A DNA stretch of 23,729 bases from the NCBI GenBank assembly GCA_024696565.1, contig JAILGR010000018.1, positions 1 through 23,729 on the forward strand, written 5' to 3'. Each line of letters opens with the position of its first letter. The first letter of the stretch is position 1. This document shows positions 15,310 through 23,194 of the stretch, one piece after another. This DNA is from Acholeplasmatales bacterium (GTDB lineage: Bacteria; Bacillota_I; Bacilli_A; Acholeplasmatales; Anaeroplasmataceae). The position numbers and the translations under genes are program-made. A model generated the notes under the pieces. That model ran no database searches. It was not told the DNA's origin and was given only the letters and a program-made list of their open reading frames with translations.

Positions 15310-18212
15310 TAGAAACCTCCTAATACAGCTAATTGAGCTTCTGTTAAACCTAAGCTACTAGCATTACTAATATAATAAGCAACTAAAGTATCTACACTAT
15401 AAGCTGCTGACTTTGAATAATAAGTAACTCCATCAATTGTAACAAAACACTTAGCAGTTACTACTGTTTCAAAGTTTGCACTTCCAACAGGCATTACTGC
15501 GAAGAATTGATAGAATTCTCCATTTTGATCTTCAGTCTTAGCACCAATTGAAGCTACACGAACAGGATTAAAAGTATAATTTGTAAATGTTGTACCATTA
15601 ACAGATACTGCAACACCAAATGATACTTCTGTTCCTTCTTCTAATAATGCATCATATAATTCTTTACTTAAACCAGTACCATATCTTAAATATACATTTG
15701 AATATGTATAAGTAGTTTTTTCAGAAGAACCTGATAGTTTATAAATCTTCACATCTGATTGATTTGAACTAGTAGCGTATGTAGTAAATCTTGGGGAACC
15801 AGAATTATATTGTAAGTTTGCATTTACACCTTTTGACGCAATTGCTGCAACATTAGATGAATTCATAGTAATATTCCACTTAGTTGCATCAGTATCATTG
15901 CTGCCTGATAGACTGATGTTCTTAGCTACAGTGGAAGATAAATACTGCTCTCCACTTTTTAAAGAAATTGAGCCATCAGAATTTTTCACTATTGTAAACA
16001 CTAGTGCAGTACCAGCATTTGAAATAACATCATTAGTAGCAGAAACATCTACAGCTGAAGCAATCTTGCCGTTTAATGTGCCCATAACCTTGTTAGAAGC
16101 TATATTAGCGATAATAATCTCTGAACCATCTTCTAATGCATCAACTGATGTAACTAGATGATATGAACCATCACCTGTAGCCAATGTTGTAGTTGAATTG
16201 TAATTAAACTTTAAACTAGACTTTGTAGCTAGTTTAGCAAAATCTTCATGAGCATAATGTACTACTGGAGGTACATCTCCTCCACCACCATTATTTGTAT
16301 GTAATTTATAAATTTGAACTGCACCATTTGATGAGACTGATTGAACTGATGAGAAATCATTATGATCAACATCCCAACAAATAGAACAATGGAATGTTCC
16401 TGATTTAGTTGTTTCGCCAACTGCAGTAATAGTGGCATTACCATTTGAATCTATTGAAATAGTCCAAGATGAATAATCATCTATAGAATTAACACCAACT
16501 AAATTAGTATATGCTGAACTAGCAGCTAAATACTCACTACCATTATATAAACCAAATGAACCATTAGTTGTACCAGCAACTAAAGTTAATTTATTAACTT
16601 CAGTGTTATCATTTGCTAATGTAACTGTATTATCTTCTTTTGTAATAGATACACCAGCTCTATAGTATTTACCAGTAACACCACCAATTGCTTTATCATA
16701 ATTAGCGGCTGTAATGATAATTTCATCATCAGCTTTTAATGTAGTGTCATCAGTAACAAGTTCATATGTTTTATTATTTAAAGCTTCTACTTGAGCTAAT
16801 GCATCTTGTAGTTTTGCATAATTTGTAACTTCTGCTTTTGCACCATTAGGTAATTGATTATAAGCAGTAGCTACTTGATTAACTAATTCTACATCACTTT
16901 CAGTAATTGTTGAAGGTAATGTATTAATTAATGAAATAACATTTTGAATTTGTGTTTGGCTATTTAAAGCTTCAATAGTTGAAATAGCAGCAGAAAGCTT
17001 TGCATAATTTGTAACAGCTTTCTTTTCAGCGCTATTTAAAGCTTGATAAGCAGTATTTGCACTATTTACTGCTGCTTCATCAGACAATGTAATTGTATCA
17101 GGTAATGCAGCAATTAATGAAATAACATTATCGACCTTAGTTTGGTCTACACTTTGAGTACCACCTCTATTGATGATACCATCCCAATATGAAGCTAAAT
17201 TTGTTGTATTTGCTAAAGATTCTACACGACTAAATAATGTATTAGCATTTGTAACTAATTCTTTATCTGAAGTATTTAATCTACAATATTTTTCATATGT
17301 CAAATATACAGTGTCATTACTACTAGATGATGTTAAACTTGAAATAGCATTAACAACATCATTTGCACTATATCTTGTGTTTGTAGGTTGATCAGTATAA
17401 CTATTAGTCCAAATAACATCTATGTATTCAGGATGATCAATAAATGGGTTTCTATCATGTTGAATATTAAATAAAGCTTCATTTCTGATATATTCTTTAT
17501 CAGATACTGGATCTTCATGTGCCCATTTAGTAAATATATTTTTAGCATAGTTTGTTAAATATGGATAAGAAGATTGATATACAACATTCGCACCATTACT
17601 CCAAGAACCACAAACATTAGAATATCTAATAGCCATATACATAAAGGCTCTTGCGATATCACCCTTATATTCATCAATAGGTTCAAATACCTTATCTGAA
17701 TATCCACTAAATGAACTTGAGCCAAGCTTACCACCATTATGTGAAGTGTAAGTTGCGCTACCAACCTCACCAAATGGATAATTAGATCTCTGACCATTTA
17801 CATATGCGTCTGTAGCAAATATGTGGTGAGCATCTGCAACCATTGGTGATTCTTTATTAAACCATGATTGTGGAGTAGTATGTTCTCTATTATACTTATC
17901 TCCTTCGGCAGAGTGATTTCCTTGGTCTTGGTCATCTCCTGCAGTGAAAATACATTCAGAATAAATATCCCAAATAATCTTTGTGCCTGGTAAAACATCT
18001 GATGTGTAATATGCACTCCATAAATCATTATATGATAATTGATTTGTGTGGGTACTTGCCAATAATGAATGCAAATCACTAGCTAGTGTTGTACCAGAAG
18101 TTGTGTTAGTAATGGATGAGTAATAGTTTGTTTCAGCTACTGCAGTTATACCAAATGCAGTTGTAGAAAGACCAATTATTCCCATTCCTAGTAAAAATTT
18201 TTTAGCCCTCAT
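15309..18212 (-). CDS. Secreted multidomain EndA/NucM-type endonuclease
   Basis: The 967-residue protein is exported: residues 1-26 are a signal peptide ending in AVA. Residues about 40-270 are an endonuclease I domain with YNREHTTPQSW (active-site H111), DAHHIF (D127, H129, H130) and N139/R142/S143/N144 in VNGQRSNYPFG, the beta-beta-alpha metal fold of extracellular DNA/RNA nucleases. Three helical repeats follow (281-335, 357-416, 420-479); the last two share VISLI and VTNYAKL. Two similar beta modules (482-637, 683-826) each end in IYKL, separated by a Gly/Pro linker. The C-terminus (833-967) is another beta-rich domain without LPxTG, so the protein may be released or bound non-covalently. 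The ATG has AGGAGG upstream. It probably degrades environmental nucleic acid. Confidence 0.9.
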   Translation of the reverse strand: MRAKKFLLGMGIIGLSTTAFGITAVAETNYYSSITNTTSGTTLASDLHSLLASTHTNQLSYNDLWSAYYTSDVLPGTKIIWDIYSECIFTAGDDQDQGNHSAEGDKYNREHTTPQSWFNKESPMVADAHHIFATDAYVNGQRSNYPFGEVGSATYTSHNGGKLGSSSFSGYSDKVFEPIDEYKGDIARAFMYMAIRYSNVCGSWSNGANVVYQSSYPYLTNYAKNIFTKWAHEDPVSDKEYIRNEALFNIQHDRNPFIDHPEYIDVIWTNSYTDQPTNTRYSANDVVNAISSLTSSSSNDTVYLTYEKYCRLNTSDKELVTNANTLFSRVESLANTTNLASYWDGIINRGGTQSVDQTKVDNVISLIAALPDTITLSDEAAVNSANTAYQALNSAEKKAVTNYAKLSAAISTIEALNSQTQIQNVISLINTLPSTITESDVELVNQVATAYNQLPNGAKAEVTNYAKLQDALAQVEALNNKTYELVTDDTTLKADDEIIITAANYDKAIGGVTGKYYRAGVSITKEDNTVTLANDNTEVNKLTLVAGTTNGSFGLYNGSEYLAASSAYTNLVGVNSIDDYSSWTISIDSNGNATITAVGETTKSGTFHCSICWDVDHNDFSSVQSVSSNGAVQIYKLHTNNGGGGDVPPVVHYAHEDFAKLATKSSLKFNYNSTTTLATGDGSYHLVTSVDALEDGSEIIIANIASNKVMGTLNGKIASAVDVSATNDVISNAGTALVFTIVKNSDGSISLKSGEQYLSSTVAKNISLSGSNDTDATKWNITMNSSNVAAIASKGVNANLQYNSGSPRFTTYATSSNQSDVKIYKLSGSSEKTTYTYSNVYLRYGTGLSKELYDALLEEGTEVSFGVAVSVNGTTFTNYTFNPVRVASIGAKTEDQNGEFYQFFAVMPVGSANFETVVTAKCFVTIDGVTYYSKSAAYSVDTLVAYYISNASSLGLTEAQLAVLGGF
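16813..17015 (-). repeat. Coding repeat of the helical modules in the nuclease
   Basis: The 17-base sequence TTTGCATAATTTGTAAC (plus strand) occurs exactly at 16813-16829 and 16999-17015. It encodes the shared VTNYAK of adjacent helical repeats, indicating a fairly recent internal duplication. Confidence 0.75.
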
Positions 18213-18241
18213 AAAATCCTCCTAATTCAGACCAGGATTTC

Positions 18242-18270
18242 ATTATACAATAAAAAACTTTCGTAAACAA
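18242..18270 (-). promoter_or_regulatory. Promoter for the nuclease and small peptide genes
   Basis: Minus-strand TTGTTT (18265-18270), 17 bases, TATAAT (18242-18247), 29 bases before the nuclease ATG. Confidence 0.75.
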
Positions 18271-18278
18271 TATAAAAC

Positions 18279-18301
18279 AAAAAATGATAGTATTACTATC
18301 A
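18279..18301 (-). terminator. Terminator of the lipoprotein/YunG-like operon
   Basis: TGATAGT (18285-18291), three-base loop, ACTATCA (18295-18301), then six T on the minus strand. The TGA stop of the YunG-like gene is part of the stem. Confidence 0.75.
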
Positions 18302-18736
18302 CTTTTTTTCTAGTTGCTTCTTTAAATTTTGTTTTAATAATAAATATCTTTGATATTTTTCTTCTTTTTTGAAATGTTCTTCTCTTGTTTGAATAAATTT
18401 ATCACTATAATCTAATACTGTATTTCCAAACTGTTCGCTAGTAAGATCAAATTTATTATTTCCTATAACATTATAGCAATGATAATTTCCATCACCTAGA
18501 GGCACGCCATAAACTATACCGCCAAAAATATCTTGTACTAAAAAAGCTGTAATTGAACACTGTCCTAAGGTCTTATTATCTATGCTCCATCTATCTTGCA
18601 TTCTAGGAGCACATGTTTCTTTACTCCAAACATGATTTAAGACGTCATATAAATCTTTAGGATCTTTTACACTATATTCATTGGAAAGGGGCTTACAATT
18701 TGCATTGTTTGCCCCATAAAATTTATATTCTTTCAT
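18299..18736 (-). CDS. YunG-like small protein with a Cys/His/Asp set
   Basis: The 145-residue protein has no signal peptide or membrane helix. The core W-S-K-E-T at 37-41, LGQCSITAFLVQDIFGGIV (57-75), NYHCYNVIG (84-92) and FDLTSEQFG (96-104) matches my recollection of the YunG family, where G-Q-C-x-x-T-A, H-Y-W-N and D-L-T-x-x-Q-F are conserved. C60, H86 and D97 would fit a papain-like catalytic triad, though no activity is established. The C-terminal 35 residues are a charged, lysine-rich helix. Its ATG overlaps the lipoprotein stop as ATGA, so the two are translated together. A cytoplasmic partner of an exported protein would be unusual. Confidence 0.65.
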   Translation of the reverse strand: MKEYKFYGANNANCKPLSNEYSVKDPKDLYDVLNHVWSKETCAPRMQDRWSIDNKTLGQCSITAFLVQDIFGGIVYGVPLGDGNYHCYNVIGNNKFDLTSEQFGNTVLDYSDKFIQTREEHFKKEEKYQRYLLLKQNLKKQLEKK

Positions 18737-20181
18737 ACAAGAGCATAGCCTCTAGTAGATGATAATGTTGGTAATATTACTTGGAAGAATGGGTTTAAAT
18801 CACCAAAATCTTCTAGTACACTATTACCTACTACATGAATACCTTCAAAATGTGAAGTACCATGCTCCATATCATTCTTACAAGCTAAGAAGAAATCATG
18901 ATACAATTGGCTATCTTGATCATCCCAAGTTATATCTACTCCATACCAATTAGAATTAATTTCTGTATAATTCCATGCATGGCCACCACCATTTACAGTA
19001 CCTACTACCATAATACTATTTAAACCAACTAAATGAGATAAATATAAATATGCATTAGAATAACCTTCACATACACTACCTGTAGATGAATCATTATCAA
19101 AAATACCTATTATATTATGAGCATGTGTTTCCTTTGATGCTACACCTTCACTAACCCACTCATAATAAGTATTCTCTGCTAAATAGTCATGTAGTGCTTT
19201 AGCAACATCTTTTTGATTATTCTCTTCTAATGCCAATCTAGAAAATTCTTGTTCTATTCTTAAGATATTTTGATTAGCTAAATTTCTAGCACTTGCAGTA
19301 AAATAATCCGGATCAATCTTCAAACAAACTTGCTTTTTACCAGTTACAGAATTACTTCTAAATGAGTACCCATTAGACAAGAAATAGAATTGTGGATTAT
19401 TATTCATAAATGATGAAACAAAGGCAGAAGCCACATTTTCATCGATACTAATATATGTAGTATCTGCAATAATCGAATTCTCATCATAAGTTTCTGTTGA
19501 AGATAACACAGCCATACAATCATCATATAATTCTTGATACCATAATGCAAAAGTCTCTTTATATTCAGCATAACTACTTTCACTTTGGAATTGTTTATAA
19601 TCATAATTCTTTGTATAATCTACAACTAAATTATCATAATAAACATCATGGCAATTCTCACACTCATGCTTTGTATGCGTATGACCACAAGATGTCTTTT
19701 CTTCTACAGCTTCATAATGATGTCCTAGAGCTGGAATAACTTCAGGTGTAAATACTTTTTCACCACAATCTAGACATTCCTTACCAGATGATGTACCTGC
19801 CATTTCACAAGTAGGGGCAAGCGCATATGTATATTTCCAATTATGACTAGCTGGAACTACTTCTTGTTCCTTTAAAATCTTATTACATCTAGAACATTTA
19901 ATTCCTTCTGTTAGACCATCTTTAGTACAAGTTTTATTAACTGCAGGTATTACTTCTTCATCATGCCCTAAGGCATCAGTATATTTTATTTTTACTTGAT
20001 AACCACATTCTTTACAAGTTTGTAAAGTATATCCTCTCTCTTCACATGTTGGAGCAACAACTTCATTAACATATGTATGAATATGTAACGGATCTTTTTT
20101 TGTCCAATCTACTTCACAACTTGCTAAAATTGGCAATGCTGTTAATATTAAAAACATTAAGGCTATTATTTTCTTTTTCAT
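18733..20181 (-). CDS. Lipoprotein with Cys-rich repeats and transglutaminase-like domain
   Basis: The 482-residue protein has a lipoprotein signal (lipobox LASC, lipidated Cys22), so it should be anchored on the outer face of the membrane. Residues 35-180 hold four repeats with Cys triplets at 46/56/59, 85/96/99, 125/136/139 and 165/174/177, three of them followed by a His in an A-L-G-H or A-S-H turn; they could be small metal- or disulfide-stabilised knobs. Residues 200-345 are mostly helical. A transglutaminase-like core follows: GSVCEGYSNAY (C371), GGGHAWNY (H401) and WYGVDITWDD (D416), the Cys-His-Asp triad. Such domains act as cysteine peptidases or cross-linking enzymes; the substrate is unknown. 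The ATG has AAAGGGGG nine bases upstream. Confidence 0.85.
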   Translation of the reverse strand: MKKKIIALMFLILTALPILASCEVDWTKKDPLHIHTYVNEVVAPTCEERGYTLQTCKECGYQVKIKYTDALGHDEEVIPAVNKTCTKDGLTEGIKCSRCNKILKEQEVVPASHNWKYTYALAPTCEMAGTSSGKECLDCGEKVFTPEVIPALGHHYEAVEEKTSCGHTHTKHECENCHDVYYDNLVVDYTKNYDYKQFQSESSYAEYKETFALWYQELYDDCMAVLSSTETYDENSIIADTTYISIDENVASAFVSSFMNNNPQFYFLSNGYSFRSNSVTGKKQVCLKIDPDYFTASARNLANQNILRIEQEFSRLALEENNQKDVAKALHDYLAENTYYEWVSEGVASKETHAHNIIGIFDNDSSTGSVCEGYSNAYLYLSHLVGLNSIMVVGTVNGGGHAWNYTEINSNWYGVDITWDDQDSQLYHDFFLACKNDMEHGTSHFEGIHVVGNSVLEDFGDLNPFFQVILPTLSSTRGYALV

Positions 20182-20194
20182 TTACATAACCCCC

Positions 20195-20232
20195 TTTTGT
20201 ATTATTATACAAAAAATAAGGCACTTTTTAAA
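20195..20232 (-). promoter_or_regulatory. Promoter with overlapping inverted repeat for the lipoprotein operon
   Basis: Minus-strand TTTAAA (20227-20232), 17 bases, TATAAT (20204-20209). An inverted repeat, TTTTGTAT-TATT-ATACAAAA (20195-20214), covers the -10 and could be an operator, although part of its A/T run belongs to the mntP terminator. Confidence 0.55.
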
Positions 20233-20251
20233 TACCCAAAAGCGCCTTATT
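20211..20251 (-). terminator. Terminator of mntP
   Basis: AATAAGGCACTTTT (20215-20228) pairs with AAAAGCGCCTTATT (20238-20251), 14 pairs with one G-U on the minus strand, then TTTTTT. The mntP stop lies in the stem. Confidence 0.9.
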
Positions 20252-20885
20252 ATATTCCTAAATAATGACTTAAGATAATCCATACTGCAAGAATAATTAG
20301 GATAATTCCACCAATTATAGCAGTTATTTCAAATTTACCTTTTAATAATTTAACTATTTGTTTTCCTAAAAATAAACCAATCAAAGAAATTGAAAAAGTA
20401 ATTACCATAATAATTGACACATGAATCCAGATAGTAATGGTTGTAGATAATCCTGAATGTAGTGCAACTCCTGTTCCTAGTGCATCAATTGCTGTTGCAA
20501 ATCCAAAATATAATACTTCTTTTACACTGAACTTTTTTGCTTCTTTATCTTCTGGTGATTTCTTTATCTCTTTAATGCCTTCAATTAGCATCTTTAAACC
20601 TATCAAAAGTAATAATGCAAATGCCACCCATGAAACAACATCTGCCATAATCTTACCAGCATTAGCTCCACCAGATTCACCAACTATAATTGATACAACC
20701 TCAACAAGCCAAAAGCCAATTAATGGCATTAATGCTTGCATAAATCCAAATACAAAAGCAATAAAGAAAATTTTTTTCTTATCTATATCAGTATAAGTCA
20801 AGCCATCTGTCACAGATACAGCAAATGCATCCATAGATAAGGCAATTCCTAATAATACAATCTCAAATATAATTTCAACAGTCAT
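20250..20885 (-). CDS. mntP: MntP-type manganese exporter
   Basis: The 211-residue protein has six hydrophobic segments in two homologous halves, as in MntP/YebN. ALSMDAFAVSV in the first half and ATAIDALGTGVAL in the second are the paired aspartate motifs needed for Mn2+ transport in E. coli MntP. A charged cytoplasmic loop (KEIKKSPEDKEAKKF) separates the halves. I chose the ATG at 20883-20885 because GGGGA lies eight bases upstream and it matches the family start; the first in-frame ATG, 15 bases earlier, has no purine-rich site. It exports excess Mn2+. Only 46 bases separate it from the preceding gene, leaving no room for a yybP-ykoY manganese riboswitch. Confidence 0.9.
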   Translation of the reverse strand: MTVEIIFEIVLLGIALSMDAFAVSVTDGLTYTDIDKKKIFFIAFVFGFMQALMPLIGFWLVEVVSIIVGESGGANAGKIMADVVSWVAFALLLLIGLKMLIEGIKEIKKSPEDKEAKKFSVKEVLYFGFATAIDALGTGVALHSGLSTTITIWIHVSIIMVITFSISLIGLFLGKQIVKLLKGKFEITAIIGGIILIILAVWIILSHYLGI

Positions 20886-20930
20886 AATGCTCATCCCCAT
20901 AAGGTTTAAACATAATTATCTTAAACCTAA

Positions 20931-21404
20931 TTATCCTCTTAATCTTCCAGCAATAATTAAATAAACAACTATACCAACTAATATTGCTGTAAAGAATATT
21001 GCTAAAAAATAATATGCTTTATTAGCACTAAGTCTTTTCTTTCTATATGATTCAAATTCATTAAGTAATTTCTTAAAATCCTCATCATTTTCTAATTGTT
21101 CCATCTTATCGATAAATTCATTATATTTATTAGTAATTTGCTCATATTCAGATTTATAATACATATCAGTTGGAATTCTATCATACATCTTTTCTAATTC
21201 AGACATATAATAATCTCTTCTAAAGTCTAAGTTTTCCATTTTCTTTAAAAACTCAGCTTGCTTTCTTTTTTCTTCCATCTCTCTAGCACCAACGATATTA
21301 TCAATTCTGTGCTCAACAGTTTCTAAATCAGTAGTTGGTTCTTTTTCTTCATTATTAGAATCTATATTTTCATCTTTAGCTTCTAATTCATCCTTATTAT
21401 CCAT
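20931..21404 (-). CDS. Tail-anchored coiled-coil protein, unknown
   Basis: I do not recognise this 157-residue protein. The first 35 residues are acidic and disordered-looking (runs of Asp, Glu and Asn). Residues about 35-125 are highly charged helix with heptad-like spacing, probably coiled coil, and one hydrophobic helix (132-153) sits near the C-terminus, leaving a GRLRG tail. This is the layout of a C-terminally anchored protein with its bulk in the cytoplasm. I chose the ATG at 21402-21404, seven bases after AAAGGAG, over an in-frame ATG 21 bases upstream that lacks a site. It starts one base after the hydrolase stop (TAG-A-ATG), so the genes are coupled. Confidence 0.75.
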   Translation of the reverse strand: MDNKDELEAKDENIDSNNEEKEPTTDLETVEHRIDNIVGAREMEEKRKQAEFLKKMENLDFRRDYYMSELEKMYDRIPTDMYYKSEYEQITNKYNEFIDKMEQLENDEDFKKLLNEFESYRKKRLSANKAYYFLAIFFTAILVGIVVYLIIAGRLRG

Positions 21405-21405
21405 T

Positions 21406-22398
21406 CTAATTCTCCTTTGTTGCATAATCTAAGGCTTCTTTTAAAGCCAAAGAATCAATTTCTCCCATTTTATGGAAATTACAAGTTTTCATATATTCTG
21501 TCTTTTCTTCATTAGTATGTAAACTTTGCATAGTCTTTTGAAATTCTAAAAACAAATCAATAGCTTCCATAGTGTAATTTGGAAAATGGTATTTATCTGA
21601 AGAAATCATATATTTAGCATTAATTTTCTTGTCATTCATTAATTTATTGGTATTATACATAAAATTAACCATATTGTCATTCTTAGAATGTAAAATAACA
21701 ATATTTCCCTTAAAGTTTCTTAATGATTTCTTAGAATTAGCTAAAGCAAATTTACCACAAGCAAAAAAATCAATAACTTTAATAAATGGAATAATAAACC
21801 ATAATGGCTTTTTCATCAACCCTTTAAAACAATCAATTATATCAATAAAAGGACTAATAGCAATAATTCCTTTTATATTTGGATAATAATATGGAATATT
21901 TGATGTAGCAAACCCACCCCATGAATGGCCAGCCACATAAATCTTTTTATTCTTTAATTCTTCATCATTCATAACATATTTCATTACGCTATCGATACAT
22001 CTTAAAGAATTACTTATACCTCTTATACTTTTACCTTCTGAATTATTTGTTCCTTCATATTCTATAGCTAATACAGGATAGCCATTTTTACAGAAAAATT
22101 CAATATCTTGAACATATTCAGGAATACCACTCCACATACCATGACAATAAATAAATAAAGAATCATCTTTACAATTATCATAATAAAAAATAGAACCCTT
22201 TAGTTTAATATCCTTAAGTGGAATTTCAACATCTTTAGTTTTTAAACCAAATTCTTCTTTAGTATAAAAACTAATTCTAGAATCACTTTTATATCGATTA
22301 CCAAATAGCTTTTTATGCGCTATTTTGGCAACAATAAGTAAAAAAATTACTACAAGAATTAAAAATGAAACTACTCCTAAAATAATGTATCCTATCAT
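21406..22398 (-). CDS. Membrane-anchored alpha/beta hydrolase
   Basis: The 330-residue protein has one N-terminal membrane helix (residues 3-24) followed by a serine hydrolase fold. YCHGMWSG (84-91) is the oxyanion-hole strand, GHSWGG (157-162) the nucleophile elbow with S159, HSKNDNMV gives the acid D241, and SDKYHFPNY gives H271, so the catalytic triad is complete. The Trp after the serine and the single N-terminal helix resemble YqkD/BD-FAE-like hydrolases of Firmicutes, which act on esters of unknown origin. The ATG has CAGGTGA upstream, just after the coaX terminator. It is coupled to the tail-anchored protein gene downstream. Confidence 0.85.
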   Translation of the reverse strand: MIGYIILGVVSFLILVVIFLLIVAKIAHKKLFGNRYKSDSRISFYTKEEFGLKTKDVEIPLKDIKLKGSIFYYDNCKDDSLFIYCHGMWSGIPEYVQDIEFFCKNGYPVLAIEYEGTNNSEGKSIRGISNSLRCIDSVMKYVMNDEELKNKKIYVAGHSWGGFATSNIPYYYPNIKGIIAISPFIDIIDCFKGLMKKPLWFIIPFIKVIDFFACGKFALANSKKSLRNFKGNIVILHSKNDNMVNFMYNTNKLMNDKKINAKYMISSDKYHFPNYTMEAIDLFLEFQKTMQSLHTNEEKTEYMKTCNFHKMGEIDSLALKEALDYATKEN

Positions 22399-22412
22399 AT
22401 ATTCACCTGCTT

Positions 22413-22435
22413 AAAAAGGCAGCTATTACGCTGCC
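22413..22435 (-). terminator. Terminator after coaX
   Basis: GGCAGC (22418-22423) pairs with GCTGCC (22430-22435), then five T on the minus strand. It overlaps the coaX stop and lies 15 bases before the hydrolase start. Confidence 0.8.
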
Positions 22436-23178
22436 AAATTTTTTCTATATATCTCAAGTAATCCATCAATAGTCAAATTCTCTTTACGTACTATTTCATA
22501 CTTACATAAAGGAACTATTAAACTAGATAACCCACCTGTAGCTACTACAGGGATATCTTGATTATTGATTTCTTCTTTGATTCTTGTAATCATACCATCA
22601 ACTTGACTTGCAGCTCCAAAGATAACTCCAGATTGCATACAAGCAACAGTATTAGTTGCTATTACCTTCTTAGGACAAATAAGTTCAACATTAGGTAATA
22701 ACGCGGCATTTGATACTAATGCCTTCATAGAGATAGCCACACCAGGGGCTATAGAACAACCATAGAATGTATTATTTTTTAAATATACATATTTTGTTGC
22801 AGTACCTAAATCAACTATAATAGCTTCATTATACAAAACTGCAGCCCCAGCCGCATCACAAATCATATCGGCACCAACACTCTTTGGATCATCAACTTTT
22901 AATTGAATGCCAGTTTTTACTCCTGGTCCAACAACTTTGGCATCGATATGATAATATGATTGGAATAATTTTTTCAATGCACTTGTAATGATTGGAACAA
23001 CAGATGAAATCATTACATCTTCAATTTCATATGAAGCAAATACAGATCTTAATAATAGATAATATTCATCACTTGTTTTATCTGTAAATGACTTAAGGCG
23101 AAATGTATTGCTTATGGTTTTGCCATCTGAAAAGCCAAATACAATATTAGAATTTCCTACATCTACTAATAAAATCAT
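22426..23178 (-). CDS. coaX: Type III pantothenate kinase
   Basis: The 250-residue enzyme phosphorylates pantothenate, the first step to coenzyme A. DVGNSNIVFG is the phosphate-binding N-terminus, VGADM (101-105) carries the catalytic aspartate, and IVDLGTATKYVYL with SIAPGVAISMKALVSNAALL and TGGLSSLI form the second ASKHA half. The residue after the catalytic aspartate is Met, where the Bacillus anthracis enzyme has Arg; other clostridial-type forms I recall have Leu there. Length is typical. The ATG has GAGGTGA upstream and follows the stop of the S-component gene by 16 bases, so the two form an operon, suggesting uptake coupled to phosphorylation. Confidence 0.92.
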   Translation of the reverse strand: MILLVDVGNSNIVFGFSDGKTISNTFRLKSFTDKTSDEYYLLLRSVFASYEIEDVMISSVVPIITSALKKLFQSYYHIDAKVVGPGVKTGIQLKVDDPKSVGADMICDAAGAAVLYNEAIIVDLGTATKYVYLKNNTFYGCSIAPGVAISMKALVSNAALLPNVELICPKKVIATNTVACMQSGVIFGAASQVDGMITRIKEEINNQDIPVVATGGLSSLIVPLCKYEIVRKENLTIDGLLEIYRKNLAA

Positions 23179-23194
23179 ATTTTCACCTCGAATT

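Noticed and set aside
16813-17015. CRISPR or mobile repeat
   Set aside because: The repeated 17 bases are coding, in frame, and explained by duplicated helical modules.
17555-18079. Minus-strand alternative frames inside the nuclease gene
   Set aside because: They are out of frame with the NREH/DAHH nuclease domain, lack ribosome sites, and result from low stop frequency.
18299-18736. Mycoplasma-type genetic code (TGA read as Trp)
   Set aside because: TGA is the true stop of this gene and of the one before it (18733), and conserved Trp residues use TGG.
20437-20796. A 119-codon plus-strand open frame opposite mntP
   Set aside because: It is antisense to a clear transporter with conserved motifs, has no ribosome site, and its composition is that of a complement of hydrophobic codons.
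20886-20930. yybP-ykoY manganese riboswitch before mntP
   Set aside because: Only 45 bases are available between the genes, far less than the aptamer requires.
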